Shown here: positions 34,313-43,301 of the stretch, one piece after another | Numbering within the stretch: position 1 is the stretch's first letter | How the letters are laid out: each line of letters opens with the position of its first letter | NCBI RefSeq assembly: GCF_017114985.1 | Contig: NZ_JABXKP010000054.1 | Coordinates: forward strand, 16,576 to 80,575 | Origin: Nostoc sp. JL33 | GTDB taxonomy: Bacteria; Cyanobacteriota; Cyanobacteriia; Cyanobacteriales; Nostocaceae | Direction: 5' to 3' | DNA: 64,000 nt | Notes under the pieces: generated by a model | The model's input: the letters and a program-made list of their open reading frames with translations, nothing else | Database searches by the model: none | What the model was told of the DNA's origin: nothing | Position numbers and translations under genes: made by a program

Positions 34313-36514
34313 ATGAGTAAGATAGATATTGCAACGGATGGATATTGTATTAATAAGGTTATTGACAGACTTAAAAGCAAAATTGGGGATACAGCAGCAG
34401 AGCAATTAAAACAAACTGCTGTTGAAGTAGTCCAGAATTGCGTTGATGTCTACTCGGCAACTTTTGGTTATGGTGATGTTGGTGCTACAGGTACAGGTAT
34501 TGTTAGTCAACCTTACAAGGGAAAAATAGCTGATGGTACTACCGGACTAATCTATGGCAAAGTCCAAAGTGGTAAAACTAATACTACTATTGCTACACTG
34601 GCACTTGCTCAGGCTAACCATTTCCGTTGTTTCATTGTTTTGACTTCTAACAATACATGGCTCGGTAAACAAACTGCGGCTCGGTTTAATAATCAGCTTA
34701 AAGGTGGCCCTGTTGTCTTTGATTGGGAACAATGGAAAAAAGATCCAAACGTTTTTGCTAAAACTAAATTCCTTCCCTATGTCAAAGATACAGGAGTTGT
34801 TTTAGTATCTACAAAGAATCCTCATCACTTAGATAATCTGCTTCAGGTTCTCAAGTTTGCTAAAGCTAGTAGTGTACCCACTCTCATATTTGACGATGAA
34901 GCCGATAATGCGAGTCTGAACACCAACGAAGCAAGGCAATCAAAAAAAGGTAAAGATACAATTCAAGATAGCTCAACGTTTGAAAAAATAGGCAATATTC
35001 GCAAAGAAGTAGCTAATCATATATATTTACAGATTACTGCAACTCCTCAAAGCCTTCTACTGCAAAGTCTTGAACATCCCTGCAAACCAGTTTTCTGTGC
35101 TGCTCTTCCTCAGCCAGGTAATAGTTATATGGGAGGTGACTTATTTTTTGAAGAAAATAGCTTATATTCCTACACAGTTAAAGCTGAAGAATTAGATCGC
35201 TTAAAAAAACAGGAAGGAGAAAATCCCAGTAATAACTGGGATATTCCTAGTGGTCTTAAATTAGCTCTATGCTGCTTCTTCCTGGGATCAATTTACAATA
35301 TGCAATCAGGAAAGGAAGATGCTAGTTATTCTTTCCTAGCTCATATATGTTACAAGAAAGATAATCACAAAAATTTAGAAGAAATTATTAGTTCTTTTAT
35401 TTTACATATTGATAAATCGATTCGTGAAGAAGCATCAATTACAAAGCAAGCTGATGCTTATAAATGTTTAAACGAAGCTTATAACGAATTAAATAAAACA
35501 GCGCCAGATTTACCGCCACTAAATAACCTTATTGAAGATTTAAAATATGAATTGCGGAGTGCTATCCCAAAAGTTATCAATGCTAATAATCCGGATAAAG
35601 AGCCAAACTATAACCCAGGAATGAACATTCTTATAGGCGGTAATAGACTTGGACGTGGAGTTACTATTGAGGGTTTGATGGTAACTTACTATCTTCGTGA
35701 TGCCAAGCAAAGAACGATGGATACAGTTCATCAGCACGCACGAATGTTTGGTTACCGCCAAGAATTACTAGATGTTACCCGCCTTTTTTTACCTCAGCAT
35801 ATTTTAGAAGATTTTCGGGCAATTCATGAAGCTGATGAGGGAATGCGTCAGGCGATTGGAGACGATCCAAATAACATTCAGATTACGCCAGTTTGGGTAG
35901 GGCCTCAACTCAAAGCAACCCGTTCTAATGTTTTGAACCTAGCAGAAATTAATGCTTTCATTCCAGGTTCACATATTTTTCCTCGCGCTCCTTTGTGGAA
36001 AGCCTCAGAAGTTAGAAAAGATGTAGAAGAGTTAGATAGGCTATTGTCCGGTTACGAGAGTATAGGTGAGAAAGGCGAGTATCACGAAGTAGAAGTTGAT
36101 TTTCTCATCAAAATTCTTTCTTATATGAAAACTCGCTATTACCCAGGATATCCCTGGCAAGATGACAGAGTTAAAAACTTGCTTGTTCAAATGAAGACAA
36201 AAGATATTTTAAAAGGACGGCTCAATGTTGTTCGAGGAAAAACGAGTAAGGGGCTAGAATTGTCACGACAAGAACCGTCAGGATGGGGAGGTTTTGGTTT
36301 TATCAATGCTAGGGTACTGAATAAACCTAAAACTGAGTACCCAAATGTGCCTACCCTTTTGATCATGTATGAAAAAGGTGAAAGCATAAAAGGTTGGGAT
36401 AATCAACCGCTTTATCTTCCAACCCTGATTCTACCTAAAAACAAATTTATCTTCATGTTCAATTACTCGGACGCTGCTGAAGAATTAGAAGATGATATAA
36501 ACTTGCAGGATTAA
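34313..36514 (+). CDS. Z1-domain ATPase of a putative defence module
   Basis: Taking the ATG at 34313, the protein has 733 residues. Walker A GKVQSGKT lies at about 82-89, TLIFDDEADNAS is the Walker B, ITATPQSLL follows, and the Z1 hallmark GGNRLGRGVTIEGLMVTYYL precedes HQHARMFGYR. Z1 domains occur in restriction-like conflict systems, often beside methylases, MORC ATPases and PD-(D/E)XK nucleases. Here only a 153-residue upstream partner is present, so the nuclease is either that protein or missing. The in-frame region upstream of 34313 overlaps the previous gene and is not used. Confidence 0.85.
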   Translation: MSKIDIATDGYCINKVIDRLKSKIGDTAAEQLKQTAVEVVQNCVDVYSATFGYGDVGATGTGIVSQPYKGKIADGTTGLIYGKVQSGKTNTTIATLALAQANHFRCFIVLTSNNTWLGKQTAARFNNQLKGGPVVFDWEQWKKDPNVFAKTKFLPYVKDTGVVLVSTKNPHHLDNLLQVLKFAKASSVPTLIFDDEADNASLNTNEARQSKKGKDTIQDSSTFEKIGNIRKEVANHIYLQITATPQSLLLQSLEHPCKPVFCAALPQPGNSYMGGDLFFEENSLYSYTVKAEELDRLKKQEGENPSNNWDIPSGLKLALCCFFLGSIYNMQSGKEDASYSFLAHICYKKDNHKNLEEIISSFILHIDKSIREEASITKQADAYKCLNEAYNELNKTAPDLPPLNNLIEDLKYELRSAIPKVINANNPDKEPNYNPGMNILIGGNRLGRGVTIEGLMVTYYLRDAKQRTMDTVHQHARMFGYRQELLDVTRLFLPQHILEDFRAIHEADEGMRQAIGDDPNNIQITPVWVGPQLKATRSNVLNLAEINAFIPGSHIFPRAPLWKASEVRKDVEELDRLLSGYESIGEKGEYHEVEVDFLIKILSYMKTRYYPGYPWQDDRVKNLLVQMKTKDILKGRLNVVRGKTSKGLELSRQEPSGWGGFGFINARVLNKPKTEYPNVPTLLIMYEKGESIKGWDNQPLYLPTLILPKNKFIFMFNYSDAAEELEDDINLQD

Positions 36515-36699
36515 AAAACAAGTACGTGATGTAGCGATCGCTAATTTGACGCTGGTTGCTCCTTGCCGGATAGCCTCAATTACGGAGTCTTTCAATGCAA
36601 GTAAACCCACACTTTTTTCCCGTCTGCGGGAATCGGTAATCGCAGCAGGAATGCGTTTATCCACCGAAAAAGCAAGAGAAGGCTAGGGTGATGTACTGC
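36515..36699. other. Intergenic relics
   Basis: It starts with GCGATCGCTAATTTGACGCT and TTGCTCCTTGCCGGAT, a third degenerate scrap of the 306-bp repeat end. A frame TLFSRLRESVIAAGMRLSTE KAREG, ending in TAG at 36684-36686, resembles the N-terminal start of integron-type tyrosine recombinases. This is a weak call. Confidence 0.3.
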
Positions 36700-36993
36700 C
36701 TACCTTCTAAACTCCCGCACTAAACCACTAATCGCGCACAGTATTAAAAAAATACTGACAGAGATCGCCAGTATTAGAGTAACTGGAGTATTACCCGCCG
36801 TTAACAGTGGCGCTACAACAAACCGAAATGCAAGCAATACAGCAACCGTCCAGCCTCCAGTTTTTAGTAGTAGAGAAAGAAACTGCTGCCACGATAGCAA
36901 CTGATTAAATGGAGTATTGTCTGGCAACATTTCAGGTGTGTCAGTCTGTTGTCTGGGTTCTATTGCTCCAGCTTCACTCTCGTTGATGAACAA
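36700..36993 (-). CDS. Small membrane protein with two TM segments
   Basis: A 97-residue protein. The N-terminal third is polar, followed by two hydrophobic segments (GWTVAVLLAFRFVVAPLL and LILAISVSIFLILCAISGLV) and a basic end (REFRR). It lies downstream of the ankyrin-type gene on the same strand. No family is recognised. It might be the membrane effector of the neighbouring helicase module, but nothing ties it directly. Confidence 0.5.
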   Translation of the reverse strand: MFINESEAGAIEPRQQTDTPEMLPDNTPFNQLLSWQQFLSLLLKTGGWTVAVLLAFRFVVAPLLTAGNTPVTLILAISVSIFLILCAISGLVREFRR

Positions 36994-37080
36994 GAAGTGC
37001 TAGAACCTTTAATATCAAATGGTGGCTGGGAAGCTTTGAAACTTCAGCGTAATAAAGAGGTCTGTTTACTCTGCTGCGGA

Positions 37081-37740
37081 TTAAACAAAGCCTTCATCAA
37101 CTAATTTACCCTCCTTGCTGGTAATCTCATGACGTTCACCTGACCCACCAACAACACGACACCAACTCTCAGAAATCAACTTTAGATTTTCTCCCTTACC
37201 ATTAAACCAATAACTAAATCCACCATACATCCCAGGAACCGGAAACCACATTCGCGGTTGCTCTATCTCTAGCAACGGTTCCAACTCTGGCAACCTCAAA
37301 CCAGATTTTTCAACTAAATCATTTACTCGACCACGAATAATTGCATGGAAATGCTTTTGAATTGAGGCAAGCGTTTCGTAAGGAACATATATTTTGTAAA
37401 CTGGCTCCAGTAACTCAATTAACTGTTGATGTGCTTTTATCCTGGCGATATCAACTGGTCTTTGACAAGAAGCATTCTTTAGCGTCCGCCATCCTCCCAT
37501 TGCTACCATTTGCTGAACTACTTGTATTGGTGCGTTCCCATGTGCAGCTTGATGGAAAGGGGTGTATAGTGAGCGCCCATTAGGACGAGTCACATTAATT
37601 AAGTCTGGACGCTTATTCAAAATTTCAAGAGTTTTGTTCCAGTTGTAAGCTTTTGCAGCATCTGCAAGGTTATGGCGAATCGCAGTTTCATTATCCCCAA
37701 GTACTTCTGATTTTGTAATCCCGTTCCATGTAGCAGTCAT
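37081..37740 (-). CDS. Ankyrin-repeat-like protein
   Basis: From ATG 37740 the protein has 219 residues. Residues about 20-115 carry two or three ankyrin-like units (ALEILNKRPDLINVTRPNGR-type, then TPFHQAAHGNAPIQVVQQMV and RPVDIARIKAHQQLIELLEP). The C-terminal half (PRMWFPVPGMYGGFSYWFNG) is an unrecognised beta-rich domain. It follows the PLD-SNF2 helicase gene on the same strand after 153 bp and may be its accessory protein. An ATG 9 codons upstream is also possible. Confidence 0.7.
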   Translation of the reverse strand: MTATWNGITKSEVLGDNETAIRHNLADAAKAYNWNKTLEILNKRPDLINVTRPNGRSLYTPFHQAAHGNAPIQVVQQMVAMGGWRTLKNASCQRPVDIARIKAHQQLIELLEPVYKIYVPYETLASIQKHFHAIIRGRVNDLVEKSGLRLPELEPLLEIEQPRMWFPVPGMYGGFSYWFNGKGENLKLISESWCRVVGGSGERHEITSKEGKLVDEGFV

Positions 37741-37893
37741 CGCTTTCAATCCTTGAGACAACTTCACTCAAAACAAAACCTATAATTCCCACAGACAGGG
37801 TAACGCCAAACAGATGCAACTGAATTGACCAATAATAAATGAGTATAGCCATCGATGCTCCACCCCAGCGATCGCTTTCTTTGTTTGACGACT

Positions 37894-40692
37894 TCAAGGA
37901 ATATTCAGCAAAGATGAAGCAGTATCTTCTTCACTCTCTGGCTTCAAGTACAGAGCGCACTCTCTGATTACCTCTTGCTCAGAAACGCAATGTGTTTCGC
38001 ACCAGGCGCGTATGCAAATATCACTTAACGCCTCTACTTCGTCAGGGTCAACCAAAGCCGGCTCAGTATTCTCACAGCAAGCAATCAAATCAAGAAGCTG
38101 GACATCAGTCAGCGATACTAATTGTTTCAATTTTGGATTATATACAGACCAGTTATATTTGTCGTTGTACTTTAGCAGAACATAAATTAGTGGGTTCTGA
38201 CCAGGGTATGTCTTGGCGCTGATAATATCGCTATTGATATTTTCGGCATAGTCACGGTTTAGTTGGAGTTGGGCTGTGTGTTTGTAAAAGGGTGAAACAT
38301 CTTGGTCATCGGCTCTATCCAGTTTCAAGCTGCCTGATTCCATCATTACCTTTTGGGGGGCTACGTCAGGCATATAAATTTCTTGCATTGTGCTGGCGGT
38401 TAATACAGGTAAATCAATTAACTTTCGAGATTCACCATGACGCTCCATCAGATTTTCCCATCGTTGCCTAATATTTAATAGCTCATATCCAAGATTCGTA
38501 TTTCCTGACAACGTGGGTATAAAAGTATATAACTGAACTGTTCTAGGAAGATGCCAAAAACGTAATATGCGCCCAGCGCGTTGAACTGGCTCAATCGGAG
38601 TCCAAGCAATATCATAATTAACGACGACTGAAGCATCCTGCATACTAACACCGATGCCATAAGCATCTGTGGCAATGAAGACATCGTAAGTTTCCTTGTA
38701 GTTACCTACAGTATTGTTAGCATGGGGCGCAAATTTGGCTATGGCTTCTTCTATATCCTTTGTTTTCTTCGGCTCGTAGTTATCAATTTTTTGAGACTGA
38801 CCACTGACTATAGTGCTGAATACTCGCAGTTCTGGCATCAATTTAGCTAAACCTTGTTCCAGGTAAACCGCAGTTGGTAGCCGCTCACAAAATACAATTA
38901 CTTTTTCTTTTTCTTTTTTAGCATGAAGTTCTTCGAGAATACGAACGAGGGTTTGCAGTTTCAGATCGTGTTCAAAAGCCAGTTCTCTTAGTTTTTTGAT
39001 AATGGGATTTAGAACTTGCTGACGCTCGGTTCTTGAAAATTTAAAGGTTGATGTTCCCTTCTTAGCAAAATCGAATTCCTTTAATCCTTCAGGTGTATCC
39101 ACAACGCGCTCAAGTAGCGATAGAAGCGCTTCTGGGGAACTGCCCCAAGATATTTTGACCTGGGTTTCTATATTTTTTCTATATATAGGATGGGGTGTAT
39201 TAAGGTCGAAATAACCATCAACAATAATTGAAGTAAGTTCGCGCTCATTGGGTAAAGGAACATAAATACTATGTAGAATTACTTGGGGAATATATTTCTT
39301 TTGTCCACCAAAGTCGATGTAGATACCTTGCGAGTCAGTTTGCCCATAATACTTAGCTACGTGAGGCGTGGTTAACTGAGAAGCTACACATAATTTTGTA
39401 AACTCTTCGGCTTGGGCAATACGCCACGCCTGTGCATCGTAAGAAAACTCTACTAAAGGCAAATAATCATGACTTTCCGCAGTATGAGGCAATAACAATA
39501 ACTGGGTGTTGATATTGTCGATCTCTGTGGCATAAGGAGAGCCACTTAGAAGTAAAACCTTCAAATTCCCAGCTTTGACTAAATTGCTAAGGCGTGTAAA
39601 TGCCAGACGCTCTGTTCTGTCTTCTTTTCTATATCTTCTGTTGCTAAACTCATCTGAATAACGTTTTCTTAACTGATGACTTTCATCAAAAATGAGAAAA
39701 TAGCGCCCATCACTACCAATGTTTTGGACAATTTCTTCAAAATCGTTAAGGGTACGATCGTGGGTGGAATTTTCCTTATCCAATGCAGAAAGAGTAAAGT
39801 AGTCTGAATGTAAACTGGCATCACGCATTTCGCGTTTCCAAATATTGCGGACAGCTACAGGGCAGACAACAATAACCTTATCAATCAAACCCTCCTCACG
39901 CAGATGTATTGCCACATGAACAGCCACTACAGTTTTGCCTAGTCCAGTAGAGGCAACCAACATTGACCCACCATGATCACGAATTTTGTTCAAGGTTTGA
40001 GAGATCATGTCTACCTGATACGAAACAGGTTGCTTTTTATAGTTAGCTTTAATAGGTTGTAGATTTTCTAGAGCCAGTATGGTCTTAAGATAAATATCCC
40101 ACGGATCAGCTAATTCTAGCCATCTTTGGAAAGCTTCAAGGAGTTCCTGAGTTATGTCTTTAGCTTGAGCAAAATATTCATCGAACTTATCCACTAAAGC
40201 TACCACTTTATCGCGCTTAGTTTCCAAAGTTCCTGACTCAATTTGCTCAATAAAACCACGTCCCGTTGTGTTGGCTGAAGTAATAATGGCTACTTTGCGG
40301 TCAATGAGATAAAGCTTGGCATGATGGTTCATGGCACGAGCGTCAAATATGTGGAACTCACCCGCAGCCATTTTTTGGACTAAATCAAACACAGCCTGTC
40401 GTCGTGAGTGATCCAAACCAGTACGCAGATCACGCATAATTTCATTAACTAAAGCTTTTCGCGCCCGATCCTCACCTGGGTCTTCAATTCCAACTAAGAG
40501 GTAAACTTGCTTCCTTGTTGTAGACTTTCGGATCAATCCCCAACCTCTGATTGTGAAAAATCCAGATGCAATCCGAATTTCTTTTTTACCCTCCATGAAG
40601 CAACGACGTATTTGTTCAAAAGTAATTCGGGATTCAAACCATGTTGAGGGCAAATTAATTGGTTGTGTGTCGAAGTCAACGTTGGCATCCAT
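37894..40692 (-). CDS. PLD nuclease - SNF2 helicase fusion
   Basis: A 932-residue protein. The N-terminal PLD-like nuclease has an exact HxK(x)4D motif (H124, K126, D131 in HAKLYLID) followed by SANTTGRGF. The SF2 core has STGLGKT at 248-254, DESH at 334-337, LLLSGSPYAT, and a helicase C domain with IATDAYGIGVSMQDASVVVN and QRAGRILRFW. The overall order is that of PLD-type helicases in defence islands, and it is a smaller analogue of the protein at 6286-10539 without the TIG insert. No methyltransferase adjoins it; an ankyrin-type gene follows. Confidence 0.87.
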   Translation of the reverse strand: MDANVDFDTQPINLPSTWFESRITFEQIRRCFMEGKKEIRIASGFFTIRGWGLIRKSTTRKQVYLLVGIEDPGEDRARKALVNEIMRDLRTGLDHSRRQAVFDLVQKMAAGEFHIFDARAMNHHAKLYLIDRKVAIITSANTTGRGFIEQIESGTLETKRDKVVALVDKFDEYFAQAKDITQELLEAFQRWLELADPWDIYLKTILALENLQPIKANYKKQPVSYQVDMISQTLNKIRDHGGSMLVASTGLGKTVVAVHVAIHLREEGLIDKVIVVCPVAVRNIWKREMRDASLHSDYFTLSALDKENSTHDRTLNDFEEIVQNIGSDGRYFLIFDESHQLRKRYSDEFSNRRYRKEDRTERLAFTRLSNLVKAGNLKVLLLSGSPYATEIDNINTQLLLLPHTAESHDYLPLVEFSYDAQAWRIAQAEEFTKLCVASQLTTPHVAKYYGQTDSQGIYIDFGGQKKYIPQVILHSIYVPLPNERELTSIIVDGYFDLNTPHPIYRKNIETQVKISWGSSPEALLSLLERVVDTPEGLKEFDFAKKGTSTFKFSRTERQQVLNPIIKKLRELAFEHDLKLQTLVRILEELHAKKEKEKVIVFCERLPTAVYLEQGLAKLMPELRVFSTIVSGQSQKIDNYEPKKTKDIEEAIAKFAPHANNTVGNYKETYDVFIATDAYGIGVSMQDASVVVNYDIAWTPIEPVQRAGRILRFWHLPRTVQLYTFIPTLSGNTNLGYELLNIRQRWENLMERHGESRKLIDLPVLTASTMQEIYMPDVAPQKVMMESGSLKLDRADDQDVSPFYKHTAQLQLNRDYAENINSDIISAKTYPGQNPLIYVLLKYNDKYNWSVYNPKLKQLVSLTDVQLLDLIACCENTEPALVDPDEVEALSDICIRAWCETHCVSEQEVIRECALYLKPESEEDTASSLLNIP

Positions 40693-40916
40693 GCGGGTTT
40701 GTCAGCTTATGGTTATAGAAACGCTCACATATTATTCTTCCCTTATTAAAGGTGATGTAAGTGGCTCTGCCAAGAAAAAGTAACACAGAATAACCACAAA
40801 GAAACTAACAAGCGATCGCAGTAAATGGACGAAGCCTGAAGCCTGTATTAATGGGTGACTTCCAGGCTTTGCTCATGCCTACCGTGACTGTTGGCCATCA
40901 ATATCGGTGATTGGTT

Positions 40917-41174
40917 TCAGTTTCCCACATCAAGAGTATCGCCGTAAGCTTGCTTGATAGCCGACAACCACAATTCTTTAGGCACTAATTTGACTGCTTC
41001 AACCAACCCAAAGGACTGGAGCGACATGGCTAGTAGTTGCTTGGCATCTTGCTTAGACTGTCCCATGTATCCATCTCTGAGTTCTAATTTTTCAGGGCAA
41101 CGGGCAACGAAATCATCAAACTTGAGTGGCTGTGGTTCCAAACCAATTTTTTCTAAATCTTTTTTCTTAACCAT
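40917..41174 (-). CDS. Small hypothetical protein
   Basis: An 85-residue acidic/basic helical protein (MVKKKDLEKIGLEPQPLKFD...AIKQAYGDTLDVGN). It starts 14 bp after the stop of the gene at 41189, so the two are one transcription unit read from the promoter region near 41.6 kb. No family is recognised; small gene pairs of this kind are typical of cyanobacterial plasmids. Confidence 0.6.
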   Translation of the reverse strand: MVKKKDLEKIGLEPQPLKFDDFVARCPEKLELRDGYMGQSKQDAKQLLAMSLQSFGLVEAVKLVPKELWLSAIKQAYGDTLDVGN

Positions 41175-41188
41175 AGTTTTGCACGGGT

Positions 41189-41512
41189 CTATGAACTTGC
41201 GCCAGCCTCAGATACAGCAGCACCTACCTCTAGTTTCACTTCTTTCGGCTTCTTCTCAAAAATTTGAATCCCAGCGTCAATCACTTCAAAACCGTCTGCT
41301 CCCCGACCAAGCTTACCTGACACAGTACCAGCCCAGTCTGCAAACTCAGCCACGTTCGCTTCAGCCTTGCGCCAGCTTTTGGCGTTAATTTGAGCGCTGA
41401 AAACTATACCATTCTGGTCAGTTAGTGAGATTTCAACTTTTTTGTTTTCGGCTGGTGTGGCTGTTGGTAGTGAACCACTAAACTTAATTATGACCTCGCT
41501 TTTCGCTTCCAT
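41189..41512 (-). CDS. Hypothetical protein
   Basis: A 107-residue protein. The first half has beta-strand character (SEVIIKFSGSLPTATPAENK, then VEISLTDQNGIVFSAQINAK); the C-terminus is Glu/Lys-rich. It is the first gene of a two-gene minus-strand unit with 40917-41174, and copies of the TGTATATTTTTGGA motif lie 130-260 bp upstream. Function unknown. Confidence 0.6.
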   Translation of the reverse strand: MEAKSEVIIKFSGSLPTATPAENKKVEISLTDQNGIVFSAQINAKSWRKAEANVAEFADWAGTVSGKLGRGADGFEVIDAGIQIFEKKPKEVKLEVGAAVSEAGASS

Positions 41513-41640
41513 TGCTTACCCCAAAGAATCAGAAAATCAGATTTCCCATCCTGATTTTATCAAGCGATGGAAGCTAACGCACAAAGTATGCACCATATCT
41601 ATCCATTGTAATCAGGGAAGTATTGGCAATATTAGAGTAA

Positions 41641-41666
41641 TTCCATAAGTGTATATTTTTGGAATT
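41641..41666 (+). repeat. 25-bp motif copy (TTCCATAAGTGTATATTTTT)
   Basis: It matches 30896-30920 in inverse orientation and 31332-31351 in direct orientation. It lies 129 bp upstream of the start of the 41189-41512 gene. Confidence 0.45.
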
Positions 41667-41758
41667 AGGGAATTGCTCAACATACTTTTAGCAACTCTCA
41701 ATATTTTGGGGGGCAATAATAAATCCCAGCCCAGATATCAACCATCTCTTGCCCAAGT

Positions 41759-41775
41759 ATGTGTATATCTGGAAA
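41759..41775 (+). repeat. Motif copy ATGTGTATATCTGGAAA
   Basis: Exactly the inverse complement of 29015-29031. It shares the core TGTATAT-n-TGGA with the 25-bp motif family. Confidence 0.45.
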
Positions 41776-41958
41776 TAGTTAAGTCCAACTCATTAATCAA
41801 CACAGAATCAGCATTCCAGTCTAATACCCAGACTGCGACTATCGTGATGGGCTACGCGCCTCTAGGAGCGATCGCTAGAATAATCTTCGCAGAGGCTTCG
41901 GATATGGGAAGCACCGATAATCGATTTCCTGGTCTGATCACCATTAATTCCTCAAAAA

Positions 41959-42012
41959 CCAAAAGCCCTCGGATTATACCTTGGGCATTTGCTTCATATT
42001 GAAGGGCTTTCA
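41959..42012 (-). terminator. Terminator-like hairpin
   Basis: On the minus strand GAAAGCCCT pairs with AGGGCTTT, and the second arm is followed by TGGTTTTTGAG. It lies 16 bp past the stop of the gene at 42028. The loop is long (about 35 nt), which lowers confidence. Confidence 0.5.
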
Positions 42013-42027
42013 ACCCCCGCCAACAAT

Positions 42028-42864
42028 TTAGTTAATTAAGGTATAACCACTATATTGTTGCGCTCTTGCTATAAACCAGTCTAGGAAACTGGGGAAAGTC
42101 TCAAAATTAACTACATCTCGGACATTGAATTCATAAAGCACCGCAAAACGTGAATAATATATCGCTAGACGCTTTAACTCAATGGCATCTTTTTGCAGCG
42201 TTCTCTGAATCACCGACAAAGTATAGTACCCCATCAACTGATGAAAGTCTCTGAGTCCGAGCTTAAGTTCTTTAAGTGTCTTAAAATCCACGAGCAAATC
42301 ATGAACGATTAAATCGCCATCGGCGGCACGAACTAGTCGGGCAGCATTGGGCCAGGTAGGATTCAGAATTGTCTTCTCCGAACACTTAAAAAGCTCAGGC
42401 TTTAATAACGAAACTAAATTTCGCAAATCCTGAATATCTTGCTCATTAATTGTTTCCCAGCCATCATGAATATAGCCAGCCCGCAGAACTGCATCTAGCC
42501 TTCCTAGCAAAAGGGCTGATTGGAGCAGTTCATTTGTGAATTGTCCATTGGTTAAGAATTCTTGGTAATTGTTACGGGCTTGGTCAATAACATTTTTTGC
42601 TTGGTTAAACAAATCATTTTGACCCCTACGGTTAAAATGACGCAAGGCATACTCAGCAATCCATTCTGATTCCTCTGCGTGAGGATTTTGATACTTGATA
42701 TAGAAACGCAGTAAATAATCGAATACAGTACCTACCAATTGGACATTACTACCATTCGGTGCAGCAGCCAATATTTCTTGTTTTAGATCCAGTTTGGGCT
42801 TCGGGAATTCTGCTTTAAATCTTGCCTTAACATCTGGTAATTCAATAAAGTCACTAAGGCTCAT
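42028..42864 (-). CDS. Probable PD-(D/E)XK-fold protein
   Basis: A 278-residue protein. An N-terminal helical region (VQLVGTVFDYLLRFYIKYQN) leads to AARLVRAADGDLIVHDLLVD followed by FKT and DFHQLMGYYTLS; the GDLIV...LLVDFKT pattern with a following Gln is typical of PD-(D/E)XK nuclease-like folds. Proteins of this sort occur singly in cyanobacterial genomes and beside phage-defence genes. It is a single-gene unit here with its own terminator. Confidence 0.6.
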   Translation of the reverse strand: MSLSDFIELPDVKARFKAEFPKPKLDLKQEILAAAPNGSNVQLVGTVFDYLLRFYIKYQNPHAEESEWIAEYALRHFNRRGQNDLFNQAKNVIDQARNNYQEFLTNGQFTNELLQSALLLGRLDAVLRAGYIHDGWETINEQDIQDLRNLVSLLKPELFKCSEKTILNPTWPNAARLVRAADGDLIVHDLLVDFKTLKELKLGLRDFHQLMGYYTLSVIQRTLQKDAIELKRLAIYYSRFAVLYEFNVRDVVNFETFPSFLDWFIARAQQYSGYTLIN

Positions 42865-42986
42865 AAATCAAAAAGTGCTTTAAATCAATGACAAAACGGA
42901 TAAATCAAAACCAGCCTAATTAAATTGTCTGGGGAAATATATGATGAATCATCATTGACTTTGACAACAATATAGATTAATCGCGT

Positions 42987-43301
42987 TTAATAATCATCAT
43001 CAAAGGGACACAGCAGAGCCTGTAAAAATTCAGGGAGATATTCATACTGCCCCAAAATAATATGGGCTGTGGTCAAATACCATAAATGGTAGGTTTGGGG
43101 TTGCTGATGAGTACGTCCTTGAGAAAACCAGGTGTTGACAGTCCTCAGATCAACCCGGCAAACTTGAGCGATCAATTGCCGATTAAGATCCCAAGTAGCA
43201 ACAAATTCCTGAAGATCCAAGATTGGTTCAGCATAAATATATGCTTTCAATCGTTTTAATTGAAGGGAAGTTAAAGGTCGAGGTAATTTAGGACTACTCA
43301 T
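42987..43301 (-). CDS. Hypothetical protein with helix-turn-helix
   Basis: A 104-residue protein. LNRQLIAQVCRVDLRTVNTW at about residues 40-59 reads as a helix-turn-helix, followed by a basic segment and a helical end. Its start codon overlaps the stop of the upstream gene (TAATG, one base shared), which implies translational coupling. It may regulate the plasmid operon upstream. Confidence 0.65.
   Translation of the reverse strand: MSSPKLPRPLTSLQLKRLKAYIYAEPILDLQEFVATWDLNRQLIAQVCRVDLRTVNTWFSQGRTHQQPQTYHLWYLTTAHIILGQYEYLPEFLQALLCPFDDDY

Larger units (their letters stand above)
41513..42027. other. Intergenic region with motif copies and terminator
   Basis: It contains motif copies at 41641-41666 and 41759-41775, a HIP1 site (41868-41875) and a terminator-like hairpin at 41959-42012. 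The plus-strand frame here has no protein-like features. The region probably carries the promoter of the 41512 unit. Confidence 0.5.
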
